A stretch of DNA of 64,000 nt, taken from positions 31,376,913 to 31,440,912 of the forward strand of contig OZ018410.1 of the NCBI GenBank assembly GCA_963969595.1. Direction: 5' to 3'. Made by a program: the position numbers and the translations under genes. Positions 35,304-47,228 of the stretch are shown here, one piece after another. The notes under the pieces were generated by a model that saw nothing but the letters and a program-made list of their open reading frames with translations, had not been told where the DNA came from and did not search any database. This DNA comes from Neckera pumila (taxonomy: Eukaryota > Streptophyta > Bryopsida > Hypnales > Neckeraceae). Position 1 is the first letter of the stretch, and the number at the start of each line of letters is the position of its first letter.

Positions 35304-36720
35304 AGCTCACTACAAACAGAATTTTTATTTTTTTCTTTGAAATTAAAAAAAAAAAAAAATTCTTTGAAATTTTCACATAAGATGTGCCCGAGGAGTAGCT
35401 TTAAGGCTCAACAATTTTCATAAATTTTGACTACATGGTTAAGAATTACTCCATTTCAATTAATGAGTCAAAAGTTATGAGGATTCTTAGTTTGAGGGTA
35501 GTTATGGAATCTCTACTCTAAAACAAACTTTGAAGTCCTTTATTTAATATAGTTTCTATTATTTTTGAAAAGAAATACAATGTTAGGTGTAGATTGTTTA
35601 TTACAACATTACAACGGTTGGGATTGGAATTTTTTAATTCCATGTCTAAATTCTTAACCCCTAAATGCCCAAGGCCTGTTTTGAGCTTCTAGGAATTTAT
35701 TCTAATTTGAACAAAAAGCCAACAAGTTGATAAGTTGTGCCAATTTCTTTTGAATTGTAACTATACAAATTCAAACTAGACATGTCAGATAACATAGGAA
35801 GAAAACACACAAAAATATCACTTATGAATCAAAAGATTATAATGTTTGACCATGGGTGTATTAAAACTATGAAAATTTCGATTCTCTTTCTGCATATCAC
35901 ATCTAAAAGGTTGGTCACCAAAAAAACATGAGGTTAAAGGGCCTAACATGCATAACTCCAATCAATTGATGGCTTCTCAAAATCTACTCTACAATTTTTT
36001 TAAATGAATTTCTAATATGATTTTTCCTCCAAAATCTAGTGTATTTGAGGCTCATTTTCAAGAGCCCGTAACACTACAGAAAGTCAAGATTGCAATAGGT
36101 ACTCTTGCACAAAATCTTGAATAGAAAAATCATAATCATTCATTTTCAAAATTGGATTTTTTGATGCTAAAATTAGACTTCAAAACAAACCTTTCAAAAA
36201 TATAAACTATTAAAAATGGCAATTTGGTAAGGTTTTATTTAACTTCAAAGTTTCTTAGACACCACATTTGGGTGCCTTGGGCATTTCGGGGTTAACAATT
36301 TAGTGTTTTGAATCACTCTTTACCGCTTTCTATTTATGATTTTTTTCCTATATGTTTTACAATTCAAAATGATTTGAAATTTTCCAAGCATGTAGCCAAC
36401 TTGCCTTGAAGATTGAATCCATAGAGTAACCACCATTTTGGACCATTTTTTTATATAAATGTGACCTTGTGAAGTGCAGTTGCCTAGATTTTGCATGGAC
36501 CAAAAAAGGATTTTTATCAATTCAAACACAAATATCTTGCAATTCACAAGGTGAAAATTTCTGAAATTTTTTTTTCAACATCTTGAACTAGTGTACTACA
36601 AGATCCTATGGTTACATTTTTCCAAAAGTGTCTTTTCTTCAAAATTTTGGTACTTGTATTAGAAATGGCAGCTCTGGAGCGATTTTGTTGAAAACATAGT
36701 CTCTGACCTTGAGGGGTTAA
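35304..36720 (+). mobile_element. P3 family TTAA element, truncated left, hosting a P4 insertion
   Basis: It starts inside the P3 left end at AGCTCACTACAAACAGAAT and ends CTCTGACCTTGAGGGG plus TTAA (36717-36720). It is interrupted by the P4 element at 35654-36295. Compared with other copies it also lacks an internal segment near 35440. Confidence 0.75.
35654..36295. mobile_element. P4 family TTAA element, complete, nested in P3
   Basis: Its 634 bp lie between two TTAA copies. The left end is CCCCTAAATGCCCAAGGC and the right end, complemented, is CCCCGAAATGCCCAAGGC: an 18-bp inverted repeat with one mismatch. Sister copies show the empty site TTCTTAACAATTTAGT (54241 onward), so the insertion duplicated TTAA. 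It is non-coding. Confidence 0.92.
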
Positions 36721-37363
36721 TATTTATTCCTAATGTAGTTTTACTTTTGAAACTTCATGCATATAATAATATTTGAATAGTGCATGAATGCTACTGAAAG
36801 GACAATATGGTATTAGTCACGCTTTTGACATGCTAGCATTGTAGGTTAGAAGTATTATTAAAGTATATAAAAGTTGTAGTGAGTGATTTAGTAGGTTGCT
36901 TTAGTTTCAATTAGCCATGTAAGTGATTTAAAAGTGAAGGAAGAGAAGCCATAGTGTTAATTATATTGGTAATTATACTCTCTTATTTCTTTTATGTTTA
37001 TTGGTTTTATCAACTTGTCAAAATTAAGTTGACTTTCAATAAACTCATTTATACAGATTAGTTTTAGAGAAAAATCACAATTTGGTGCAGTTAGAGCATC
37101 CCCACCAATCTGTTCTCTATCCCTAAACTTGAAGTCTCAAAGCAATCAACCTTGACTTTATACAAAACAGACCTTGCGAGTTCTCTAAATGAGCCTCTGG
37201 ATACAGGATTCAGTGAGAGTTATACAGAATTCTGTATAATTTACGAATACATGATTTAAAAAAAGGTTGGTGCGGTGAACTTTCTGTATCCATGTCTGCA
37301 TCTCAGGTCCTCTTCCCTAAACTTTTAGGAAAATAGAACTCCTGGTGGGAATGCTCTTATCTT
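36721..37363. other. AT-rich spacer, nothing seen
   Basis: About 640 bases without a gene or repeat end. Confidence 0.4.
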
Positions 37364-38276
37364 ATAACCCCTAAAGTTCCATGACTATGATTTCACCAAA
37401 AACACTCAAAAATTGCCATTTTTAAAACAAGTACCAATTTTTTGAAAAAATCTTATTTCAACACATGTAACCATAAAATCTTGTAGTATGCTGACTTGAA
37501 AGCATGAGATAAAAATTTCCACTGCATGGATTGCAAGATATAAGCATTCAAATTTACTGAAATCATTTTTTGGCCCTGCGAAAAACATGGTAGCTGCACT
37601 TCACAAGCTTGCTTTTCTATGAAAAAGTGTCCAAAATGATGGTGCTTTTCTGGATTCATTGTCCTAGACAAAATGTCCACATGCTTGAAAATTTTCACAT
37701 CATTTGGAATTGTATAGCATATACAAAAAAAACAAGAAGTAGATAGTAGTGGAGAATGGTTCAAAATACGAAATTGTTAAGATTTTATTTATGGAGTTGA
37801 AAAATGCCAATCCCAATGATTGCATTCTTGTAATAAACAATCTACATTCTATGATTTTATTTTTTTCAAAAAATATTGAAAATTGAATGAGCTAAAGGAT
37901 TGCAAATTTTATTTTAGAGTAGAGAATCTATAACTGCCTGCAAACAAAAAATCTTCACAACTTTTGACTCATTGATCAAAATGGGATGATTCAAAGCTTT
38001 CCATGTATATAGAACCCTAGAAATCCAATTCCAATTTTTTGTTTTTGAAAAAAGTGACTTTTTTTTATTGCCCAGTTAAAAAAAAAAGTAACATAATAGG
38101 CCATAACTTTTGACTCACATTTCCAAATGTCATGGAATTTAGTGCATATGAAAGATATTCCTTACCCCCCACCTTTTGGTAAAATTTGGGCCACAAGTAT
38201 GGTAATCTCTAGTCACAAGCACCTGCCCAAAAATTCTATGTATCCAAAAAAAGCATGTTGGTCCTTTAGGGGTTAT
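37364..38276 (-). mobile_element. P2 family TTAA element, complete
   Basis: The left border is ATAA then CCCCTAAAGTTCCATGACTA. The right border is GCATGTTGGTCCTTTAGGGG then TTAT. The interior matches P2 in reverse. The flanks are diverged from TTAA. Confidence 0.85.
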
Positions 38277-38737
38277 CACATTGAGTGTTGTCTATTTACA
38301 ATTCTATTGTCGAAGTTTCGTCTTTTGCTCTTGAATTATCACGTGACTTACCAATTTGCATTACTTGAAATTAAAAGTTGCAAGCCTAGTAAAATGCATT
38401 TTATTGTAGAGCTAGATTTCTCCAGAATATTCAGCGTAGCCACTACCCAACTAAATGCCAACACTATGTTGCCCAGACCAGTTTGAAAATATATAAATTT
38501 TGCACTCCAAGATGATCACACTTCACCTTTTTTGGCACTCCAAATTTTTTTGCTACAGGGGCCAGATGCCAGATGCCAGATGCATGCACCAACAAAATCT
38601 ATGCCAGCAGTGTAGGCACTGGCTTGCCCTTTTCGTACTTTCGCCAATCTGGCTGCTCTTGATTCCCAGCCCCCAAAAAATCCCTGTCCAGGAGGTACAA
38701 ACTGAACTACACTGTGTCTAAGGTACATATGCCTATT

Positions 38738-38812
38738 GTACACACCTTTCTTTTTCTTTTCTTTTTGACACAAATGAAACAGAATTTCATTGCAAAGAGA
38801 AAAATACATTGT
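38738..38812 (-). mobile_element. LINE/SINE-like 3' tail fragment
   Basis: On the minus strand it reads GCAATGAAATTCTGTTTCAT then TTGTGTCAAAAAGAAAAG. It is nearly the same as 60660-60700 on the plus strand. A conserved 3' end before an A-rich tail, with no upstream part, is typical of 5'-truncated retroposons. Confidence 0.5.
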
Positions 38813-39086
38813 ACACACCTTTCAAATTGCACCAGTATTTGATATGAATGGGTTTTGACCAATTATTGTTATAAACATTCCTATTACATTCTTTGCAATG
38901 CTGCCACACACATTCCTAGGTGCCCACCTGCAAGAATTTCAGAGTGCATGTGAAGTACCAAACTTGCATACTAGGTGTCAGGTAGTGCAATGAAGTTCTT
39001 CCGTTTGAGTTTCCAGAGGAAGAAGAAAACAAAAACGAAAATGAAGGAATTAAAAATTGAAAAAACCCACCAACTAAACCCACCAG

Positions 39087-39120
39087 CCAAACAAACAAAC
39101 AAACAAACAAACAAACAAAC
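39087..39120. repeat. (CAAA)n microsatellite
   Basis: About eight tandem AAAC units. Confidence 0.9.
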
Positions 39121-40117
39121 TTACATACTCAAGAGAGCCCTGGAAAATTGATGCAGTTTGTTAGCTGCAGTGCCTGTCAGCACAAGACAAAGTTCATTCT
39201 CATACCAATGTTGTTTGCACAGGCTAACTTACAAACTCTCCAGGATCTAACTTAAGGGCTCTTCCGCTCCGTCCACTTGGCTTGAACTCTCCTTCCTGAG
39301 CTCTGCATCCAACTGGGGAAACGGGAATAGAATGCTCAGATCTTGTGGAACCGTTCTAACTTACTTAAGTTAGGTATATGATTCTGGATCGATCACCTAA
39401 CTTATAGCCACTCCAGTTTCTCCACCCATGATTTATAGCTGCGCAAATTGTCGAATTCCTGTCGATGGCAGATTTGGTACACAACTGAGGTGACAAGTGC
39501 CATAACTTAGGTCACAAAATGTTCAGAGTTCAGAGCACGTGAGAAAAGTTGACGGGATGTGGAAGACTTATCTTACAACATTCTTTAGGCCTTGTAAGGA
39601 ATCAACATTGCACATGACATGGGACACATTGCACATGACATGGGACATTCTCTTACTACTTTCTCACATGCAACTGTCATGGACGGCTCTTATTTGTTTG
39701 TTATGTTATTCTTGAACAGATAGCAAATTCTCGTACAAACTTTAGCTTGAAGGCATCTAATAGAATCAAAACAAGGGATTCTTGAATGCAACATTGATAG
39801 AAGAGCATCTGGAAAATCTTGTTATGAATGGAATGAATCAATATGGTGATTATTCACAATTTTCTCTGGCATGTAGGTCTTATTTGGATTTGCTCACTGA
39901 GTACTACAGACTGCCTTAGTTTAGAGGTTTGTAACTCTGTATCTGTTGAAGATTATCCTGCAAAAACAAAAATTGAGATGTTTTGACTAGACTTCTTGAA
40001 TATAGTGTCACATCCTGTGTGATTTTCTCACCATTCCTAAGGAAATGGAATTGTGAACAGTTCACATTGAACTTGCTCTGTACCTTGTTATCTAGAAAAA
40101 ATACTTTTCCTTTTAGA

Positions 40118-41047
40118 TTATCCCCTAAAGGACCAACATGCGTTTTTTGGCCGTATAGAAATTTTGGGCAAGTACGTGTGACTAGAGATATCCATATTTG
40201 AGGTTGAAATTTTAATAGAAGGTGGGGGCGAGGAATATCTTCATGTGTACCAACTTTCATGACATTTCAATATACGAGTCAAAAGTTGTGACCTGATATG
40301 TTACTTTTTCTCGTAACCAGGCAGTTTGGGTAGATCAGAAAAAATCATTTTTTCCGGAATTTTTTTTTTGAAATTGGTTCTCTACATTTATATATACTTA
40401 AAAGCTTTGAGTCACTCCATTTCAATCAATGAGTCAAAAGTTATGAGGGTTTTTGGTTTGCGGGCAGTTATGGATTCTCTACTCTAAAAAAAACTTTAAA
40501 GTCGTTTATTTAACTCAATTTTCAATATTTTTGGAAAAAAATAAAATCTTAGGATGTAGATTGATTATTACAACATTACAACCGTTGGGATTGGCATTTT
40601 TAAATTCAATGATTAAATTTTTAACAATTTAGTATTTTGAGTCATTTTCTACTTCTTTCTACTTGCTATTTTTTTCCTATATGTTGTACAATTCCAAATG
40701 ATGTGAAATTTTTCAAGCATACACACAACTTGTTTAGGAAACTGAATTCAAAGAAGCACCACCTTTATCGGCATTTTTTCATTGAAAAGTGAGCTTGCAA
40801 AGTGCAGCTGCCCAGTTTTTCGCAGGATTAAAAAAATGGTTTTCAAGACTTTGAATGCTTATATCTTATGATCCACACGGTGGAATTTTCTGAAATTTTT
40901 ACCACATGTTTTCAAAATATCATACTACAAGATCCTACGGTACATGTGTCAAAAATTATTTTTTTCCAAAAATTTGGTAGTTGTATTAGAAATGGCAGTT
41001 TTGGAGCGTTTTTGGTGATTACATAGTCGTGAAACTTTAGGGGTTAT
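40118..41047 (+). mobile_element. P2 family element, complete, flanked by TTAT
   Basis: It begins TTAT then CCCCTAAAGGACCAACATGC. It ends GAAACTTTAGGGG then TTAT (41044-41047). It is full length (930 bp), non-coding and close to the copy at 52277. The identical TTAT on both sides indicates insertion at a non-canonical site. Confidence 0.9.
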
Positions 41048-41347
41048 AGCAGAAGTGAATTGAAAAACAAAATAGGCAAACATGTTTTGTAATGCAGCTT
41101 AGGAACGCTAGAGAAATAGAAGCATCAAATTTTTTTTTGTAATACAAAAGAGCAGATTCTCACCTGTTATGGTGAAGAATTCATCCAAAGGGAAGCAGTA
41201 GGGTAAACACACCTAATGTTGGCCTTCTTTGATTTTTGTCTAGAATGCGCACTCTCTAAATATGAGATCCCAAGGTCTACTTTGGATACATCTAGAACTA
41301 GCATTTAAAAAATGAATAATATAATTCATTCAATGTCTTGAAAATAT

Positions 41348-42256
41348 TTAACCCCTAAAGGACCGAGGCCCTTTTCCTGCCCAAAAACACTCAAAACTGC
41401 CATTTCTGTAGTAAAAAGTTAAAAATTTTGAAAAATGTTTTTTTTTCACATCTAACCGTAGGATCTTACACCTAACTAGTATAAGAGTGTGTGGAAAAAA
41501 TTTCAGAATTTTTGACCGCACAGATTGCAAGATATCTGTGTTTAAAGTGAAAAAACAAGTTTTTCAGCACATTGCGGGACTAGATTTTTTGACTTTGAAC
41601 ATTTTTAACTTAAAACTTTTGCACTACAAAGTTTTGAGCTTTAAATGTTTGTAGTGGGGAATTGAGTTGAGAGTTTAGAAAAAAAAAAAAGTTCAAAAAA
41701 ACTTAATTATGTAGAAGTAGATACGAGATAGAAGGAAAATCTAAAATATTCATATATTTTTGATGGAATTAAAATGCACTAATCCCAATGGTAAGATTGT
41801 TCTAACAAGTAATATAAACCATGGAAAATAAAAATAAAAAAATTTGAAAAATTGCATTCAGAAATAGAAGTTATTTTTTTCAAAAAGATGCTCTAATTGC
41901 CTGAAAAACAAGAATGTCCATAACTTTCTCATTTCAAATCCAAATGAAATGAATCAAAGCTTTCCAAATAGGCAAAAATATAATCTATGAGAAAAAAAAT
42001 ATTAAAAAAAAAATTCAAATTTTTGTCCATTTTTTTTTTGCTGCCCGGGCTGCCCGCCGTCCCCTATTTTGAGCTTATTTGGTCATAACTTTTGTTCCCG
42101 GGCACCGATGGTGAAAAAAATTATATTCCCACGAAACTAATCAGATTTTCTACCTCCAAAAAAAATTTCAAAAAATCCAAAGAAAATTTCAGCCCGTAGG
42201 TACCTGCCCGAAAACGCATTTGTCCCCCAAAGGAACAATGGTCCTTTAGGGGTTAA
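41348..42256 (-). mobile_element. P1 family TTAA element, complete
   Basis: The left border is TTAA then CCCCTAAAGGACCGAGGCCC. The right border is GGAACAATGGTCCTTTAGGG, one more G, then TTAA (42253-42256). It is one of the best-preserved P1 copies. It is non-coding. Confidence 0.92.
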
Positions 42257-42329
42257 TAAAAAAATTATGGATTCTTCTTTCAACTACAAATAAGACCCAA
42301 CAAAACTTAAGATAGTTTATTGATAGGAT

Positions 42330-42616
42330 CATTTGGAAAAATTTCAGCCCTCCAGAAGGCCGTAAAGGAATTGATTTTCGGAACCCCCGTGGTGCAATTT
42401 CAGAATGAATAAAAAAAAATTATTTTTTGGAAAAAAAATAAAAAAAATAAAAAAAAATCTGACGTAGCACTACTAGTGCCATATCAACACCCAATTTTAA
42501 TTTTTTTTTTAAATTAAAGAAAATTAATAATATTTTTTATTTTTATTTATTTCCATAATTGCAGCGAGCGGGTGCAGAACTTGCGGCCTTTTAGAGGGCT
42601 GAAACTTTTCCTAATG
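42330..42616. mobile_element. CATTAG-type MITE, copy 3
   Basis: The left end is CATTTGGAAAAATTTCAGCC. The right end, complemented, is CATTAGGAAAAGTTTCAGCC. It has GC-rich inner arms and a T-rich middle. Confidence 0.65.
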
Positions 42617-42980
42617 CCATGTTGGCATGTATGCTTGAAATATTTGGATAATTTTTAGGTTTAGTAGTCTGAACCCAACAATGCATTAATATAATTTTCA
42701 TCTAAAGTAGTTTGCTCTAGAAGCGACCATGCTCTAAAAGCAACTACTAACATAAAGATACATTTTGCTTTCTTCAATAGACAAATAGTATACATTTTAG
42801 GAGGTGGTTGCTTTTAGTGACCACTTCCTTTCAACTTCAAAAATTCATAGCTGATTCGACAAAGGTCCAAAAAAATATAAAGTGACTTGGATTACATGCC
42901 AGTTCCATATTTCTTCTTAGAACAAAAATTGTTGAAAATTGTTTCAAAAAGTTTAGCTTCCCCACAAATGCAATCAATTC
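42617..42980. other. Spacer, nothing seen
   Basis: AT-rich sequence without a gene. Confidence 0.35.
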
Positions 42981-43915
42981 TTAACCCCGAAATGACCCTA
43001 GAGTTTCTTGAGCTTCTAGGAATGTGCTCTAAATTAAACAAAAAGCCAAAAAATTTATAAGTTGTATCAATTCTTTTTGAATTGTAACCGTATAATATTA
43101 GAAGAGATTCGGGGGGACTAAAGGGCTCTTTCAGGCCTGCTCCCCCAACGTTGTTCCCATGGTAGATCAGGGAACGTCGGTTGTCATTATTTTTTTTATT
43201 TTTTTATTTTTTGAATTTTAAGAAAAAAATCTAAAATGAAAAAAAAAAGCAAAAAAAAGAAGAAATTCTGACAGCCGACGTTCCCCCATTTGCCATGTCA
43301 TGCAGCAGCTGCGAGGCTGTTCCCTTGACCCTGGTAGCCCAGGGAACTTGCAGCCCTTCAAAAGGGCTGAAAAACATCTAATGAATCAAACTAGACATGT
43401 TAGAGATCACATTAGGAAAAAAAAAATGTATCTTACGAATTGAAAGATTATAATGTTTGATCATGAGGGTGTTGAAACTATGAAAGTGATTTGAAGTCTT
43501 TTAATCCTCTTTTCACATGTCAACTCTAAAAAGGTGGTCACCAAAAAAATATGATATTAAAGGACCTAACATGCATAATCCCAATCAATTTATGACTTAG
43601 CAAAATCTTCTCTATAATTTTTTAAATGAATTTCTAATGTGTTTTTTTCTCAAAGATCTAATGTATTTGAGGCTCATTCCCAAGAGCCCTCAACACTATA
43701 GAAAGTCAAGATTGCAATAGACACCAATGCACAAAATCTTGAATAGAAAATTCATAATCAATCATTTTCAAAATCAGATTTTTGATGCTAAAACTAAACT
43801 TCAAAAAGAATTTTTCAAAAATATAAACTATTAAAAACAATAATTTGGTAAGGTTTTATTTAAATTCAAAAACTGGTCGAGGACACATTCTGTCATCAGC
43901 GTCATTTGGGGTTAA
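42981..43915. mobile_element. P4 family TTAA element hosting a CATTAG MITE
   Basis: The borders are TTAA then CCCCGAAATGACCC on the left, and GCGTCATTTGGGG then TTAA (43912-43915) on the right. The interior matches the P4 copy at 35654-36295, except for an extra block at 43096-43383. Confidence 0.85.
43096..43383. mobile_element. CATTAG-type MITE, copy 4, nested in P4
   Basis: This block is absent from the sister P4 copy, which reads through with TATACAAATTCAAACTAG. The ends are TATTAGAAGAGATTCGG and, complemented, CATTAGATGTTTTTCAGCCC. It has GC-rich inner arms with GGGAACGTCGG / CCGACGTTCCC. Confidence 0.7.
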
Positions 43916-44266
43916 AAAGGTCGCTTTAAGAGCAGACTACCTTACTCATAATGCAAGGTGCACCTGTAGCTTTCGTTCCCTGGCATTCTAACTGCCACCA
44001 TACCTTGCGTTATGAGTAGGTGAAAACCATTCTAGGAAGCATAATGCACTTAGTTAACAAAGCAACAATAATCATTTCATCTTGATAACCACATATTGGT
44101 TGCTGTACAATAATAGGCTGCCTGATGTTTTAACACAACTCCATGAAATGTGCGCGTATTCCTTCAGAATGCATTTCTTTTTCTTGAAACACATGGACAA
44201 TTTCCATTGATAGAGGAAACAATACCAGAATGCAGTTTCCCAACAGGGATTAATTCATGGTAACAT

Positions 44267-46096
44267 TCAACCCCTAAAGTCCCAAGGTCTTTTTTCCATC
44301 AAAAACCACTCAAAATTGCCATTTCTACAGCAAAGAGCAAAAAAAAAAATTTAATGTATTTTTTGCATATATAACCATAGGATCTTGTACTACACTTGTG
44401 TAAGAATGTGTGGAAGAAACTTTAGAAACTTTGACCATGTAGATTGCAAGATATTTACATTTAAAGTGAAGGAATTAAGTTTCTTTGCACCTTATTCAAC
44501 TACATTTTTTGGCTTTGAATCTTCTTAACTTAAATTTTTTGCTCTAATGGTTTTGAATTTCTAAATTTATATGATGAAGAATTGAATTGAGGATCTAGGG
44601 AAAAAGTTCAAAAAAGAAACACTTAGTTTTCACTCATTAAAAATTTGTTAAGTAGAAATAGGTTCAAGATTAAAAGAAAAATGAAATCATTAATAGCTCT
44701 AAGATAGGGTTGAAATATACTAATCCCAGTGGTGAGATTGTTCTAGCAAGAAATCTTAACCTTGTGAAATTTTTTTTAACCCCTAAAGGACCGTTGTCCG
44801 TTCGGGGGACAAATGCATTTGGGGGCAGGTACCTACGGGCTGAAATTTTGTCGTGATTTTTTGAAACTTTTTTTGAAGATAGAAAAAATGACAAGCTTTG
44901 TGGGAATACAACTTTTTTCACAATTGGTGCCCAGGAAAAAAAATTATGACCAAATAAGCTCAAAACAGGGAACGGGGGGCAACCAAAAAAAATGGACAAA
45001 AATTTGATTTTTTTTTTTAATATTTTTTTTCTCATAGATTATATTTTTTTGTATTTGAAAGGCTTTGATTTGTTTCATTTGGATTTGTTATCAGAAAGTT
45101 TTGGATATTCTTGTTTTTCGGGCAATTAGAGCATTTTCTTGATAAAAATAACTTCTAGGATGCATTTCTGAATGCAATTTTTACAAATCTTTTTTTTTTT
45201 TTTTGCATGGTTTATATTACTTGCTAGAACAATCTCACCAATTGGAATTAGTGCATTTTAATTCCATCAAATTTTTTTTGAATATTTTAGGCTTTCCTTC
45301 TATATTGTATCTACTTCTACTTAACAATTTTTTAAAGAATGGTGATTAAGTTTTTTTGGATTTTTTTTTCCCCTAGACTCTCAACTCAATTCTCTACTAC
45401 AAATATTTAAAGCTCTAGTGCAAAAATTTTAAGTTAAAAATGTTCAAAGTCAAAAAATCTAGTCCCACAATGTGTTGAAAATCTTGTTTTTTTCACTTTA
45501 AACGCAGATATCTTGCAATCTGTGTGGTCAAAAATTCTGAAATTTTTTCCACACAATCTCATACTAGTTAGTTGTAAGATCCTACAGTTAGATGTGAAAA
45601 AAATATTTTTCAATTTTTTTACTTTTTGCTATAGAAATGACAATTTTGGGTGTTTTTGGGCAGAAAAAGGGCCTTGGTCCTTTAGAGGTTAAATTGTCAA
45701 ATTTGAGCTCATAAATGAATGCTACAAGTTATTTTTTCAAGAAGATGCTCTAATTGCCCAAAAAATAAGATTGTCCATAACTTTTGCATAACAAATCCAA
45801 ATGGAATGAACCTAAGCTCCCATGTAGATGAAAATAAAATCCATATGAAACAAATTTAAAACAATTTTAATTTTAATTTTTTTTGAGGGTTTTTTTCTGC
45901 CCGCCGATCTAAAATTTGGAGTTTTTCTACCATAACTTTTGCTACTGGGCACCGATTGAAATGAAAATTACATTTTCGGAAAGCTAATGTGATTCTCTAT
46001 TTTCACCAAAAAATATCAGAAAATTACAACAAATATTGAGACCATAGGAGCCTGCCCGAAATCTATTTTGTCCCTCGAGGGGACAATGTAACTTAA
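44267..46096 (-). mobile_element. P1 element interrupted by another P1 copy
   Basis: It starts TCAA then CCCCTAAAGTCCCAAGGTC, runs to 44775, and resumes at 45693 (ATTGTCAAATTTGAGC) to TTTTGTCCCTCGAGGGGACA near 46090. The final terminal repeat is lost. The enclosed copy is 44776-45692. Confidence 0.8.
44776..45692 (+). mobile_element. P1 family TTAA element, complete, nested in P1
   Basis: The left border is TTAA then CCCCTAAAGGACCGTTGTCC. The right border is GCCTTGGTCCTTTAGAGG then TTAA (45689-45692). It is opposite in orientation to its host copy. Confidence 0.9.
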
Positions 46097-46208
46097 TGTC
46101 TTAATGTATAATTCAGACTTTAGAAGCATCCCTCCTAGTTGCTCAGTTCACAGATTAGTTATGATGAAACAGTATTGCAGGGCTGTTCAGGAAGTCAAAA
46201 TTGCAGCA

Positions 46209-47226
46209 GACCATCATAACATTCAGTAGTAGTTAGAGCAATTGCCTTCCTGCAAACGGAATGATGTGGAATATTCCACATCATTTCATCCGAGGGATGA
46301 AATGGTGCAGAATATTCCACACACAAATTAGCAAAATGGACACGCGTCAATAATGTCAAACTTCAGCTCAGTGCCAAGGTCACAACTGCACAGTCAAGTT
46401 ACTAGGTAATTGAACACTTTCAATTTAAACAATACACCAAAAATAGCTTTACACAAAATGACAATCAATTCATAGAGGTCAAAAATTTCAATGTTTGAAT
46501 CCTCTAATATTGCTTTGTAAGCCATTCATGTTTTGTGATTTGGAATTAGAAGACAACTCTTTATGTACACATGGGGTGGTAGGAGGTAGAACAACCCATG
46601 TGGGATATGTAATTTAGAATTTGTAGTTCCTCAACCACTCATAGTTAAGTCTAAAGTAGGAATTGTGTTAAAACTATAATTTCAAACCTCATTTAGGCAT
46701 AGTAGAATAACTTTTTTCAAAAAAGTTTGAACTAAAATAAGTTAGGAAATCAAGTTAGGTTTCATCTCCGAAAATCCGTTTAAGATTTAATCTTCCACTC
46801 AAAAGTTATGGACAAATTTCATAGAGGATTTGGAAAGGATTTTTTTTTGACATTTTCATACATCCTCTCTGAAATTTGATCATAACTTTTGAGTGGAAGA
46901 CCAAAATCTCAAACGGATTTTTGGAGATGAAACTTAACTTGATTTACCAACTCTTTTTAGTTCAAACTTTTTTGAAAAAAGGTACTCTAGTATGCCTAAT
47001 TGAGGTCTGAAACTATAGTTTTAACACAATTCCTACTTTAGGCTTAACTATGAGCGGTTGAGAAATTACAATCTCTAAATTACATATCCCACATGGATTG
47101 TTCTACCTCCTACCACCCCAAGTGTACATAAAGAGTTGTCTTCTAATTCCAAATCACAAAACATGAATGGCTTACAAAGCAATATTAGAGGATTCAAACA
47201 TTGAAATTTTTGACCTCTATGAATTG
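46209..47226. mobile_element. F1 foldback element, copy 1
   Basis: The core 46467-47226 is a long inverted repeat centred near 46846. Its arms of about 375 bp run from CAATTCATAGAGGTC to GACCTCTATGAATTG. The left extension (46209-46466) contains short hairpins and matches, in inverted orientation, the extension of the copy at 61490-62530. The arms contain GGTGGTAGGAGGTAGAACAA. It is non-coding. Confidence 0.8.
46260..46285. repeat. Perfect 26-bp palindrome
   Basis: It is centred on GGAATATTCC and followed directly by a second hairpin (CATTTCATCC / GGATGAAATG). The same pair occurs inverted at 62370-62415. Confidence 0.85.
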
Positions 47227-47228
47227 AA

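Larger units (their letters stand above)
38278..40117. other. Mixed spacer with LINE-like tail and microsatellite
   Basis: No gene is supported. The open frames at 38500-38820 and 38916-39110 lie on repeat sequence. The two repeats are listed separately. Confidence 0.4.

Noticed and set aside
44670..45035. 121-codon minus-strand frame, and similar frames at 12529, 15851 and 59638
   Set aside because: All fall on the same part of P1 elements; frames are not conserved in length and carry different stops, so P1 is non-coding.
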